A stretch of DNA of 64,000 bases. Source: Pseudomonadota bacterium (lineage in GTDB: Bacteria; Myxococcota_A; UBA796; SXON01). This document shows, one piece after another, positions 42,472 through 51,128 of the stretch (positions are counted from its first letter, which is position 1; the number at the start of each line of letters is the position of its first letter). A program made the position numbers and the translations under genes. The stretch is taken from assembly GCA_030685065.1 (NCBI GenBank), contig JAUXQH010000173.1, positions 1 through 64,000 of the forward strand. Direction: 5' to 3'. The notes under the pieces were generated by a model. That model was not told the origin of the DNA and searched no databases. It was given only the letters and a program-made list of their open reading frames with translations.

Positions 42472-43269
42472 TCAGGGCGCCGGGGTCGACTCGCTGCCGG
42501 GGCCTCCGGCGTAGACGGTCCACCGGTCGGATCGCAGCCAGCCGATCAGCGTCATTCCGGCGGCGCGCGCCACGTCCACGGCGAGGGACGTGGGCGCTCC
42601 GAGCGTCGCCACCAGCGGCACCCGCGCGACGAGCGCCTTCTGGACGATCTCGAAGCCGGCGCGGCTCGACACGAGGAGGCCCAGGCCCGAAAACTCCAGC
42701 GCGTCCGCGCGGAGGCGCGCGCCGAGCACCTTGTCGACGGCGTTGTGCCGGCCCACGTCCTCGCGCAGGTCGAACAACGTCCCGCTCGCGTCGAACAGCG
42801 CCGCGCCGTGGAGCCCCCCGGTCGAGCGGAACGCGCCCTGGCCGGCGCGCAGGGCGTCGGGAAGCGCGGCGAGCACGGCGGGCGCGGGCATCCAGCCGGT
42901 GACACCGAGAAAGTGGGTGCGGAGCCGGTCGATCGACGCCTTTCCGCAGATGCCGCACGAGCTGTTGGCGTACAGCGCGCGGTCCGCCGATCGCGCCCGG
43001 GCCATGGGCACGCCCTCGGCGAGCCGAACGTCCACCGTGTTCTCCCCCACGACCGCGAGGGCGCGGAGATCGTCGGGACCGTCCACCACGCCTTCGGTGT
43101 AGAGGAACCCGGCCGCGAGATCGAGATCGTCGCCGGGGGTGCGCATCGTGATGGCGGCGGGGATGCCCTCGACACGGATCTCGAGGGGCTCTTCGATCGC
43201 CACGTGATCGAGCTCGTCCTGCTCGATCGCTCCCACCGTTCGACGGACCGTGATCTCCCGGCTCTTCAC
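42472..43269 (-). CDS. fdhD: FdhD sulfurtransferase (formate dehydrogenase accessory protein)
   Basis: 265 residues, GTG start. FdhD signatures: EEPLEIRVEGIPAAITMRTPGDDLDLAAGFLYTEG, the catalytic cysteine loop SSCGICGK (C105, C108) and DLREDVGRHNAVDKVLG, with LVSSRAGFEIVQKAL. It transfers sulfur from a cysteine desulfurase to the Mo-bis-MGD cofactor. Placed 3 bp downstream of the FdhF/YdeP-like gene, an obvious client. Confidence 0.95.
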   Translation of the reverse strand: MKSREITVRRTVGAIEQDELDHVAIEEPLEIRVEGIPAAITMRTPGDDLDLAAGFLYTEGVVDGPDDLRALAVVGENTVDVRLAEGVPMARARSADRALYANSSCGICGKASIDRLRTHFLGVTGWMPAPAVLAALPDALRAGQGAFRSTGGLHGAALFDASGTLFDLREDVGRHNAVDKVLGARLRADALEFSGLGLLVSSRAGFEIVQKALVARVPLVATLGAPTSLAVDVARAAGMTLIGWLRSDRWTVYAGGPGSESTPAP

Positions 43270-43272
43270 CGC

Positions 43273-45501
43273 CTAGATCCGCTCGATCCGCACCACCGCG
43301 TTGTAGTCCGGCTCCTCCGAGCGCGGGTCGATGCGGCGGGCGATGAGCACGTTGCACTCCGGCCAATAGGCCTGGAGGATGCCCTCACGGATGTCGGCCT
43401 TGCGGAGCGTCACCTCCATCGTGCCGATCTCGCTCGTGACCCGCGCGCGGGCGCCGTCGGCGAGGGCGAGCCGACCCAGGTCCGCCTCGCTGATCAGCAG
43501 GTCGTCGCGGGCGCGCCCGCCCTGCACGTTGTCCTGGGCCTTGATCACCATGCTGTTGAACTGCTTGCCGCGGCGCGTCGTGAGGTAGTACGCGCCCTCG
43601 GGCACCTCGATGCGCTTGGGTTCGAGCAGGGTGAAGCGCGCTTTGTCGTCGGGCATCCCCGCGAACTTTCCACCCACGCAAAGCTGGGGCCCGCCCCACT
43701 GGACCCAGTCACCCGCCTTCTCGAACGTCTCGATGCCCGCGTACAGTGGCACCGTCGCGGCGATCTCCTTCCGGATGACGCTTGCGTCGGCATAGGTGAG
43801 CTGCTCGGTGGTCCCGGGGAAGGCCGCCATCACCACCTGACAGGGGATCTCGTACTCGGGCCGGCTCTCGCCCACTTGCGGGTGCCCGGGGATCTCCGGG
43901 GAGAAGCGGATGCGGCGCTCGGTGTTGGTCGAGGTGCCGCCGCCGCGCTGCTCGTAGCGGGTCTGCGCGGGGAGCACGAGCACGGTGTCGGCGCCCTCGA
44001 GCACGGTCGACGTGTTCAAGACGATGTCCTGGTGGATGCGGAACTTCACCTTCGAGTAGGCGTCCGCCACCCAAGCCGGGTCGGGCAAGACGGCGAACAG
44101 GTTGCCGCCGACGTTGTAGAGGAAGTCGATCCCGCCCTCGCCCATGCGCTCGACCATGCGCATCGTCGTGAGCCCCTTCGCGCGCGGCAGCGGGTGCTGC
44201 CAGTGCTGCTCGAAGCGCTGGATGTTCTCCTCTGTCAGCGGGATGCCGCCGGGGAGGAGCCCTGGGGCCACACCGCACTCGCCGCCGCCCTGCACGCCCG
44301 AGTGCCCGCGGATGGGGAGGATGCCGGTCTTCTCGCGGCCGAGCATGCCGCGGGCGAGGTGCAGGTTGACGATGGCCTCGACGTTCTCCGTGCCGAACGT
44401 GTGCTGGGTGAGGCCCATCGAGTAGATGGTCACACACGACGTTGCGCGGCCGTAGAGCTCGGCGAGCCACTCGATCCGCGGCTTGTCGACGCCGGAGTCG
44501 CGCACGATGTCGTCCCACGTCATCGCCTGGATGTGGGCTTCCAATTCTGCCCAGCCCGTCGTGTGCGCGCCGACGTACGCGCGGTCCACCAGGTTGGTCT
44601 CGATGAGCGACTTGAGCACGCCGTTGAGCAGCGCGATGTCGCCGCCCACCTGCACGGGCACGAAATCGTCCATGAGCTTCGTCCCGAAGAGGGCGCTCTT
44701 CGGCATGGACGGGACCCAATAGGACTCCAGGCCCTTTTCGCGCACCGGGTTGATCACGACGATCCGGGTGCCCTGCGCCTTGGCGTGCGCGAGGTACTTC
44801 ATCGTGACCGGCTGGTTGTTCGCGATGTCGGTGCCCCAGAGGAGGAGCAGATCCGTGCCGATCAGATCCTTCAGGGAGCACGTCGGCGCGCCCACGCCGA
44901 TCGTGGCCTTGAGTCCCGACACGGTGGCCTGGTGGCACAGGCGCGCGCACAGGTCGACGTTGTTGGTGCCGGCGAGGCGCGCGGCCTTGGTGAAGGCGTA
45001 GTAGACCTCGTTCGTGATGCCGCGCGACGTGGCGAACCACCCCTGCCGTTCGGGAGCGGTCTCGCGGAGGGCGGCGCCGGCCATGGCGAGCGCGTCATCC
45101 CACGAGATGCGTCGGAAGCCACGCTCGCCCTTTCGGTAGACCAGCGGGTAGGGGACGCGGCCCAAGCCCTGGAGCTGGCGGTTGTCCATCCGTCGTAAGT
45201 GATGGATGTCCGCCACTTCCGCGGGGGAGAACGCCGGCATCGTGTTGAGCCGCAAGAGCTTCAGGCGCGTGGTGCAGAGGTGGGTGCCCTCGACGACATC
45301 GTCCCGAAGGCCGCGGGGGCCGAGCGAGCACCCGTCGCACACGCCCTTGTTGAGGATGCGCCATGCGTAGGGGAGGCTGTCCCTGTTCTCCCACAACACT
45401 TCGGCCATCTCGAGCATGTGGTGCGGCTTCTGTGCGCCCAGGCCGAAGGGCACGAGAGAGGCGATCTGGTCGGCGCCGCGGATCGGGGGCTTCACGCTCA
45501 T
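43273..45501 (-). CDS. FdhF/YdeP-family molybdopterin oxidoreductase
   Basis: 742 residues. Molybdopterin-binding pattern: SRGITNEVYYAFTKAARLAGTNNVD, LLLLWGTDIANNQP, INPVREKGLESYW, RGHSGVQGGGECG, and the C-terminal MGD-binding LPKS-like QFNSMVIKAQDNVQG. N-terminus has VCDGCSLGPRG and later LCARLCHQATVSG near the Mo site. No selenocysteine codon and no ferredoxin-like Fe-S domain is seen at the N-terminus, as in the YdeP group, so electron acceptor and true substrate are unknown. Coupled to fdhD. Confidence 0.9.
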   Translation of the reverse strand: MSVKPPIRGADQIASLVPFGLGAQKPHHMLEMAEVLWENRDSLPYAWRILNKGVCDGCSLGPRGLRDDVVEGTHLCTTRLKLLRLNTMPAFSPAEVADIHHLRRMDNRQLQGLGRVPYPLVYRKGERGFRRISWDDALAMAGAALRETAPERQGWFATSRGITNEVYYAFTKAARLAGTNNVDLCARLCHQATVSGLKATIGVGAPTCSLKDLIGTDLLLLWGTDIANNQPVTMKYLAHAKAQGTRIVVINPVREKGLESYWVPSMPKSALFGTKLMDDFVPVQVGGDIALLNGVLKSLIETNLVDRAYVGAHTTGWAELEAHIQAMTWDDIVRDSGVDKPRIEWLAELYGRATSCVTIYSMGLTQHTFGTENVEAIVNLHLARGMLGREKTGILPIRGHSGVQGGGECGVAPGLLPGGIPLTEENIQRFEQHWQHPLPRAKGLTTMRMVERMGEGGIDFLYNVGGNLFAVLPDPAWVADAYSKVKFRIHQDIVLNTSTVLEGADTVLVLPAQTRYEQRGGGTSTNTERRIRFSPEIPGHPQVGESRPEYEIPCQVVMAAFPGTTEQLTYADASVIRKEIAATVPLYAGIETFEKAGDWVQWGGPQLCVGGKFAGMPDDKARFTLLEPKRIEVPEGAYYLTTRRGKQFNSMVIKAQDNVQGGRARDDLLISEADLGRLALADGARARVTSEIGTMEVTLRKADIREGILQAYWPECNVLIARRIDPRSEEPDYNAVVRIERI

Positions 45502-45612
45502 TTCCCGCCCCTAATTCACCCGGGGACGAGATGTGACGGCGGCTTGCGCCGCGCGCGGGGCCTTTCCGGAGGCGGGTCGCGCGCTTACCGTCCCGCCCGT
45601 GAGTGCGGCTTG

Positions 45613-47946
45613 ATGAGTGAGAACCTCGATCGATTGTTACGCGATCGCTTCGGCCACCCGGGCTTCCGTCCCGGTCAGGCGGAGGTGGTCGAGCACGTGG
45701 TCGGCACGGGCGGGGCCGCGGGTGGAGACGCCCTGGTGGTCATGCCGACGGGCGCCGGCAAGTCGCTCTGCTACCAGGTGCCCGCCGTGGCCCTCGGTGG
45801 CGTCGCGGTGGTGGTCTCCCCGCTGATCGCGCTGATGAAGGACCAGGTCGACGGGCTGGTCGCGCGCGGCGTACGCGCCACGCTGATCAACTCCACGCTC
45901 GCGCCCGAGGTGCGCCGGGAGCGCCTGCGCGAGGTGCTCCGGGGCGAGTGGGAGCTGGTGTTCGTCGCGCCCGAGCGGCTCTCGCCGCGGTTCTGCCTGG
46001 AGCTGCGCCCCGCGAACATCACCCTCTTCGCGGTCGACGAGGCCCACTGCCTCTCGCAGTGGGGGCACGATTTTCGCCCGGACTACCTGCGCTTGGGGCA
46101 GGTGCGCCTCGATCTCGGGGCGCCGCGCACGATCGCGCTGACGGCCACCGCGACGCCGGCGGTGCAGGACGACATCGTCAAGAGCCTCGGCCTCGGGGCG
46201 GACCCGACGAGCCGCCTCCGCCGCTTCGTGCGGGGATTCGACCGCACCAACCTCGGGATCGAGGTGATCGAGGTGAACGGCCCGCGCGACAAGGACCAGC
46301 TGCTGCCGGTGCTCGTGCTCCCCGGGCCCACGCTCGTGTACTGCGCCACGCGCAAGAACGTCGAGAGGGCGGCCCACGCGCTGCGATCCGTGGGGATCGC
46401 GGCCGGCATCTACCATGGTGGCCTCCCGATGGGGGAGCGCACCCAGGTGCAGGACGACTTCATGTCCGGCCGGTGCGGCGTCGTGGTGGCCACCAACGCG
46501 TTCGGCATGGGCGTCGACAAGGACGACGTGCGCGTGGTCGTCCACTACGATCTGCCGGGCACCGTCGAGGCCTACTACCAGGAGATCGGGCGCGCGGGTC
46601 GCGACGGAAAGCGCAGCCGCGTGGTCCTGCTCTACCGCGAAGAAGACCGTGGCATCCAGGAGTTCTTCATCAACCTCGCGCACCCGCCCGCGGCGTGGGT
46701 GCACCGGGTGTGGGACGCGTTGCGCGCGAAGGGCGAGAACCCGGTCTACCTGTCGATGGACAAGCTGGGGGACGCCCTCCCCGACGACGCGGGCGGCGAG
46801 CGCGCGGCGGCGAGCTGCGTCTATGTGCTCCAACGCGAGGGGTACCTCCGGCGCGTGCCGCAGACGGAGCGGGCCGGCCAGGCGCGAGTGTTGGCCGGGC
46901 GCTCGGAGGCCCGCGGGGACGCGCTCGCCGGGGTGCGCGGGCAGGTCTACGCGTGGCTCGTCGACCAGCATCGGGAGGTGGTCGGGGTGTGGCCGGAGCG
47001 GCTCGCCGAGGCGCTGGATCTGTCCCGCGAGCAGGTGGTGGCGGGGCTGCGCACGCTCGAGGACCGCGGCCTCATCGTCTATACGGCGCCCGAGCGCAGC
47101 GGGGGCTTCGAGCTGTTGAAGGACACGCCGCTCGCCCTGGACGACGTGGCGATGCGCGCGCGTCGTGCCCGCGAGCTGACGAAGCTCCAGAAGATGGTCG
47201 ACTTCGGTCGTGCCGGGTGCCGGCGCCGCTACATCCTGACCTATTTCGGGGACACCCCGCCGTGGGACCGCTGCGGCGACTGTGACGGCTGCCGCGCCGG
47301 AAAAGCGCTCGGTGTCGAGCCCCGCGTCCTCGCGCCCGATGAGGACGTGGTCGTGCGCAAGGTGCTCTCGTGCGTGGCCCGCCTCCCGGAGCCCTACCCG
47401 GTCTCGGTCGTCGCGAAGGTGCTCACCGGGGCGCGCGATCCCGCCACGGTGCGCTTCGAGCGCCTCTCGACCTACGGGATCCTTTCGAGCTTCACGCCGA
47501 AGGAGGTCGAGCAGATCGTCGGGGAGCTGGAGCGCGCGGGGGCGCTCTTGCGGGACGTCAAGAAGGCCGCCGTGGGGGGCGTCGAGCGCTCGTTCGACGT
47601 GATGACGCTCACGACGCTCGGCAAGGACGTGCTCTTCGCGCGCGCCCCCGGCTTCGCCATGTATTTTCCGCTCGGCAAGCGCGCGCTCACGACGAGGCCC
47701 AGCCCCGGCGCGCCCAAGAACGTCGCGGTCGACTTGCTGCACGTCCTTCGGGACACGAGGTCGAAGCTGGCCAAGGCGGCGGACGTGCCGGCCTACACCG
47801 TGGCGCCCAACCGCACGCTGGAGGACATGGCCAACCGTCGGCCGATGACGCGCTCCGCCATGCTCGAGGTGCACGGGATGGGGCCCGAGCGATACCGCAA
47901 GTACGGCGCGGAGTTCCTCGCGGTGATGCGGGGGTGGGCGGGGTAG
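45613..47946 (+). CDS. recQ: RecQ-family ATP-dependent DNA helicase
   Basis: 777 residues, larger than E. coli RecQ. Walker A VMPTGAGKSLCYQVPA (45-51 loop), VDEAHCLSQWGHDFRPDY (DEAH 142-145), TATATPAVQDDI, TNAFGMGVDKDDVRVVVH, IGRAGRDG. The zinc site AGCRRRYILTYFGD..CGDCDGC is followed by a winged-helix/RQC part and a C-terminal HRDC-like domain (VAPNRTLEDMANRRP, MLEVHGMGPERYRKYG). Unwinds 3'-5' at recombination and fork structures. ATG 45613. Confidence 0.95.
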   Translation: MSENLDRLLRDRFGHPGFRPGQAEVVEHVVGTGGAAGGDALVVMPTGAGKSLCYQVPAVALGGVAVVVSPLIALMKDQVDGLVARGVRATLINSTLAPEVRRERLREVLRGEWELVFVAPERLSPRFCLELRPANITLFAVDEAHCLSQWGHDFRPDYLRLGQVRLDLGAPRTIALTATATPAVQDDIVKSLGLGADPTSRLRRFVRGFDRTNLGIEVIEVNGPRDKDQLLPVLVLPGPTLVYCATRKNVERAAHALRSVGIAAGIYHGGLPMGERTQVQDDFMSGRCGVVVATNAFGMGVDKDDVRVVVHYDLPGTVEAYYQEIGRAGRDGKRSRVVLLYREEDRGIQEFFINLAHPPAAWVHRVWDALRAKGENPVYLSMDKLGDALPDDAGGERAAASCVYVLQREGYLRRVPQTERAGQARVLAGRSEARGDALAGVRGQVYAWLVDQHREVVGVWPERLAEALDLSREQVVAGLRTLEDRGLIVYTAPERSGGFELLKDTPLALDDVAMRARRARELTKLQKMVDFGRAGCRRRYILTYFGDTPPWDRCGDCDGCRAGKALGVEPRVLAPDEDVVVRKVLSCVARLPEPYPVSVVAKVLTGARDPATVRFERLSTYGILSSFTPKEVEQIVGELERAGALLRDVKKAAVGGVERSFDVMTLTTLGKDVLFARAPGFAMYFPLGKRALTTRPSPGAPKNVAVDLLHVLRDTRSKLAKAADVPAYTVAPNRTLEDMANRRPMTRSAMLEVHGMGPERYRKYGAEFLAVMRGWAG

Positions 47947-47974
47947 CCCGCCGATCGGCGCCGGTGGGTGCTGG

Positions 47975-48226
47975 CTACCCGGCCGTGTCGTCGCCCGTTT
48001 CGGCCGAGCAGCCGGTGCCGGCCTCGTCATCCTCGGCCTGCAGCTCGGTCAGGCTCGTTTCGCACTCGTCCTGCAGGTCCGGATCGGTGCCGGAGCTCTC
48101 GGTGCGGCATTGGTCGCAATCAAATGCGGCCTCGCCGTCGTGGCACTCGCACACGTAGTCGCAGTAGTCGGCGCAGGGATCGCCGAAGGACACGCCGAAG
48201 CAGGCCGAGAGCAGGAGGAGCAGCAT
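47975..48226 (-). CDS. Small cysteine-rich lipoprotein (83 aa)
   Basis: 83 residues. The signal is only MLLLLLSAC (Cys 9), with no basic residue. The mature part holds eight more cysteines (CADYCDYVCEC, FDCDQC, DEC, GTGCS) and is acidic. Pattern CxxxCxxxCxC could be disulfides or metal/heme-like binding but contains no CxxCH. Divergent (20 bp) from the disrupted SDR gene, convergent with recQ. Unknown function. Confidence 0.65.
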   Translation of the reverse strand: MLLLLLSACFGVSFGDPCADYCDYVCECHDGEAAFDCDQCRTESSGTDPDLQDECETSLTELQAEDDEAGTGCSAETGDDTAG

Positions 48227-48246
48227 GGCGCGTTACTAACGCCCGG

Positions 48247-49008
48247 ATGCTCCCCTCGCTGTCGGATCGTGTTGTCGTGGTCACGGGCGCCACGAGTGGC
48301 ATCGGGCGGGCCACCGCGCTCCGCTTCGCGAAGGCCGGCGCGAAGGTGGTGGCGACCGGCCGCGATCAGGGGCGCCTCGCGGAGCTCGCCCCCCACGTCG
48401 ATTGCACGTTGACCCTCGATGTCACGGATCCCGAGGCGGTCGCCATCGTCGCGGCGGCGGTCGTCGACCGCTACGGGGGGGCCGATGTCCTGGTGAACAA
48501 CGCCGGGATCGGGCTGTTCGAGGGGTGGGAGCATACGGACGACGCCGCGCTGCGCCGCGTGATGGACGTGAACCTGCACGGCGCGGTGGCCGTGGCCCGG
48601 TCGCTCCTGCCGTCGCTGATCGCGCGCAAGGGCGTGCTCGTGCAGGTCGCGAGCGTGGCGGGAAAGCGCGGCTACGCGAGGCACACCGCGTACTGCGCGT
48701 CGAAGCACGCGTTGATCGGCTGGTCGGAGGCGCTCCGGCACGATCTGCGCGGCACCGGCTGAGATGTGATCGTCGTGTGCCCTCCCGCGGTGCGCACGCC
48801 CTTCTTCGAGAGCGCGGGCTACCTCACGTTCGACCAGGACCACAAGAACCTCGTCCCGATGACGGCGGACGCGGTGGCGGAGGGGATCCTCGACGCCACG
48901 CTCCGGCGGCCGAGAACCGTGATCCTCTCCCCGCGGGCGCGCGCACTCCACGCCCTCTCGGTGGTGGCGCCCGGGCTCCTCGAGCAGCTCCAGCGGTTCA
49001 AGCGGTAG
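48247..49008 (+). pseudogene. Short-chain dehydrogenase/reductase interrupted by an in-frame TGA
   Basis: Frame 48247-48762 encodes VVVVTGATSGIGRATALRFA (NAD(P) loop), NNAGIG, VASVAG and the catalytic YCASK. It stops at TGA 48760-48762 just after LRHDLRGTG, where SDRs normally continue with a hydrophobic residue into strand F. The same frame resumes immediately (DVIVVCPPAVRTPFFESAGY...) to a stop at 49008, giving the rest of the fold. One base change therefore splits a 253-codon gene. Options: recent pseudogene, sequencing error, or stop read-through; a GTG at 48766 could start the second part. Downstream context gives no persuasive selenocysteine element. Confidence 0.85.
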
Positions 49009-49044
49009 GTCGGCGCCCTGGTCCGAGCGCGCCGCCGATCCGCG

Positions 49045-49848
49045 TCAATCGATGTCTTCGTCGAGCGTGCCGCGGCCCCCGGCGATGAACTCCCGGACGT
49101 AGCGGATGTCGGACTTCTCGGTCTCTTCCGCCGTGCCCGTGAACGCGATGCGCTTGTTGTAGAGCATCGCGATGCGGTCGGTGACGGTGAAGCACGAGTC
49201 CATGTCGTGGGTCACGACGATGCTCGTCACGCCGAGGCGCTTCTGCAGCGACAGGATGAGCCCGTTGATCCGGCGCACGTTGATGGGATCGAGCCCCGTT
49301 GTGGGCTCGTCGTAGAGGAGGACCTCGGGCTTCATCGCGATGGCGCGGGCGAGGCCCACGCGCTTGCGCATGCCGCCGGAGAGCGCGGCGGGCTTGAGGA
49401 GCTCGGTGCCGGGGAGGCCGACCATCTCGAGCACCTCCTCCACCCGGTGGTCCATCTCCTTTTCGGTGCCCCAGTGGTGCTCGCGCAGCGGGTACTTGAT
49501 GTTCTGGGACACGGTGAGCGAGTCGAACAGGGCGCCGCTCTGGAACAGGAAGCCGAACCGCTTGCGGATGGGCCCCATGCCGCGCTCGTCGAGCTTCGTG
49601 ACCTCCTGGCCGAACGCCTGGATGCTCCCGCCGTCGGTCGAGAGGAGCCCGGTGAGCATCTTGAGGAGCACGCTCTTGCCCGTGCCCGACCCGCCGATGA
49701 TCGTGAGGGTCTCGCCCGGGTAGACGTCGAGCGTGCAGTCCTCGTAGATGACCTTGGGGCCGAAGGCCTTCTGGACACCGACGAAGCGGATGATGGGCTC
49801 CGCCGCGAGGGGCAGAGCGGTGCCAGAAACCGCGGTGGGCTCAGCCAT
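49045..49848 (-). CDS. mlaF: MlaF-like ABC ATPase of a phospholipid (MCE) transport system
   Basis: 267 residues. Walker A IGGSGTGKSVLLKM, signature LSGGMRKRVGLARAI, Walker B LLYDEPTTGLDP, and the C-terminal region characteristic of MlaF (switch His in VVTHDMDS). It overlaps the MlaE gene by 8 bp. Powers lipid transport between inner and outer membranes with MlaE and an MCE protein; the MCE gene of this type is found not beside it but at 56382. No MlaB-like STAS gene is seen nearby. Confidence 0.93.
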   Translation of the reverse strand: MAEPTAVSGTALPLAAEPIIRFVGVQKAFGPKVIYEDCTLDVYPGETLTIIGGSGTGKSVLLKMLTGLLSTDGGSIQAFGQEVTKLDERGMGPIRKRFGFLFQSGALFDSLTVSQNIKYPLREHHWGTEKEMDHRVEEVLEMVGLPGTELLKPAALSGGMRKRVGLARAIAMKPEVLLYDEPTTGLDPINVRRINGLILSLQKRLGVTSIVVTHDMDSCFTVTDRIAMLYNKRIAFTGTAEETEKSDIRYVREFIAGGRGTLDEDID

Positions 49849-50599
49849 ACAGCGCCAGGAAGAGCTTGGTGAGGAAGAAGTTGGACACGAGCAGGCCGAT
49901 GGCGCCGATGACCACGGCCTGGGTGGTCGAGTGCCCCACGCCCTCGGTGCCGCCGGTCGTGTTCAGGCCGACGTAGCAGCCGACGATACCGATGATGTAC
50001 CCGAAGGCCACCGACTTCATCAGGCCGTGCATCAGATCGGACACCCACAAGGTGTCGAGGATCTGGGCGTAGAAGAAGCTCGGCGTGATCCCGACCTCGC
50101 GGACGGTGATGATCATCGCCCCGGCGATGCCGACCACGTTCGCGAGCATCGTGAGCAGCGGGAGCACGAGGATGCACGCGAACACACGCGGCGCGACGAG
50201 CTTCTTGATGGGGTCGGCGCCCAGGGCCCGGATCGCGTCCACCTGCTCGGTGACGACCATGGAGCCGAGCTCCGCGGCGAACCCGCTTCCGACGCGCCCG
50301 CCGACCAGCAGCGCCGTGAGCATGGGCCCGAGCTCCCGCACGATCCCGAGCGCGGCGAGCTTGCCGGTGTACATGCTCGCGCCGTAGGGCTCGAGCCCGG
50401 TCGAGAACTGCAGCGCGAGCACCATCCCCGTGAACACGGCCGTGAGCACGGTGATGGACCAGCTCTGGATGCCCGCGTTGTCGAACTGGTTGATGAGCGG
50501 CCGCACCTCGATCGGCAGCCGCCAGAACGCGAAAAAGGTGCTCCACGTCAGCCGTGCGACGGCGCCCAGGTTCAGCAGGAAGGTGCGGATGCCCCTCAC
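49841..50599 (-). CDS. mlaE: MlaE-family permease of the MCE lipid transport system
   Basis: 252 residues, GTG start. MlaE signatures: FTGMVLALQFSTGLEPYGA, GPMLTALLVGGRVGSGFAAELGSMVVTEQVDAIRALG, FAYIIGIVGCYVG-like segment, TTQAVVIGAIGLLVSNFFLTKLF. About six membrane segments. Precedes mlaF with an 8-bp overlap, so one operon. Confidence 0.94.
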   Translation of the reverse strand: MRGIRTFLLNLGAVARLTWSTFFAFWRLPIEVRPLINQFDNAGIQSWSITVLTAVFTGMVLALQFSTGLEPYGASMYTGKLAALGIVRELGPMLTALLVGGRVGSGFAAELGSMVVTEQVDAIRALGADPIKKLVAPRVFACILVLPLLTMLANVVGIAGAMIITVREVGITPSFFYAQILDTLWVSDLMHGLMKSVAFGYIIGIVGCYVGLNTTGGTEGVGHSTTQAVVIGAIGLLVSNFFLTKLFLALYG

Positions 50600-50609
50600 G
50601 GTAGCCCCG

Positions 50610-51128
50610 TCATAGCGGCGTGAACCCCGACAGGATGCGCTCGTAGGCGTCCCATCCCTGCTCGAAGGTGTCGGGGGGCGCGATGAACGTGAGATCGTAG
50701 GTGCACGCCCCGCGGTTCATCACGCCGAGCGCGAGCGTGACCGGAACCCCGTCGAGCCGGCCCGAGTGCACCCGCAACACGCCTTCCCGCCCACCGAATT
50801 CGCGAAGCTCGTCCCGGGTGGTGGTCACCTGGCGCAGGCCGGCGGTGAGCTCGGTCGCGAGATCCTCCGTGCGCGACTCGCTGTAGCGTGGGCCGCAGTT
50901 CGAGTCCGCATAGATGGCGGCCTTCAACCCCGTGTTGTACCAGGCGTGGTCGGCCCCGCCCGCGTCGACCACGAGCCATCCGTCCCCCGGCGCCGGCACC
51001 GTGTAGCGGCCCTCGAGCCTCTTCGCCTGCTGGTGGCTCGAGGGCATGCAGCCGGGGAGGAGGGAAGCGGAGAGGAGGGAAGCGGACAGGACGGCAGCGG
51101 CCCCCGCTCGAATCCAAACGGCGCTCAT
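50610..51128 (-). CDS. Hypothetical lipoprotein coupled to the NatA-like ABC ATPase
   Basis: 172 residues. Signal MSAVWIRAGAAAVLSASLLSASLLPGC (Cys 27) with an internally duplicated SASLL segment from a 15-bp tandem repeat. Mature domain with two Cys (SNCGPRY and GACTYDLTFIAPP) has the pattern of small periplasmic ligand or stress lipoproteins; not recognised. Its ATG overlaps the ABC ATPase TGA (ATGA) and it ends 10 bp before mlaE, so a single run 51838 to 49045 is plausible. Confidence 0.7.
   Translation of the reverse strand: MSAVWIRAGAAAVLSASLLSASLLPGCMPSSHQQAKRLEGRYTVPAPGDGWLVVDAGGADHAWYNTGLKAAIYADSNCGPRYSESRTEDLATELTAGLRQVTTTRDELREFGGREGVLRVHSGRLDGVPVTLALGVMNRGACTYDLTFIAPPDTFEQGWDAYERILSGFTPL
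51057..51086. repeat. Exact 15-bp tandem duplication in a signal peptide
   Basis: GAGGAGGGAAGCGGA repeated twice (51057-51071 and 51072-51086), adding five residues to the hydrophobic region of the lipoprotein signal without shifting frame. Confidence 0.9.

Noticed and set aside
42745..45198. 817-codon plus-strand open frame opposite fdhD and the FdhF/YdeP gene
   Set aside because: Composition of an antisense shadow; the minus strand contains complete enzyme families.
43273..45501. Selenocysteine-containing formate dehydrogenase
   Set aside because: No in-frame TGA; the Mo-site region reads ARLCHQATVSG with ordinary codons, fitting the FdhF/YdeP group.
48760..48800. Selenocysteine insertion at the SDR TGA
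   Set aside because: SDRs have no known selenocysteine at that position, the residue is not catalytic, and the downstream stem is of the kind expected by chance at this GC content.
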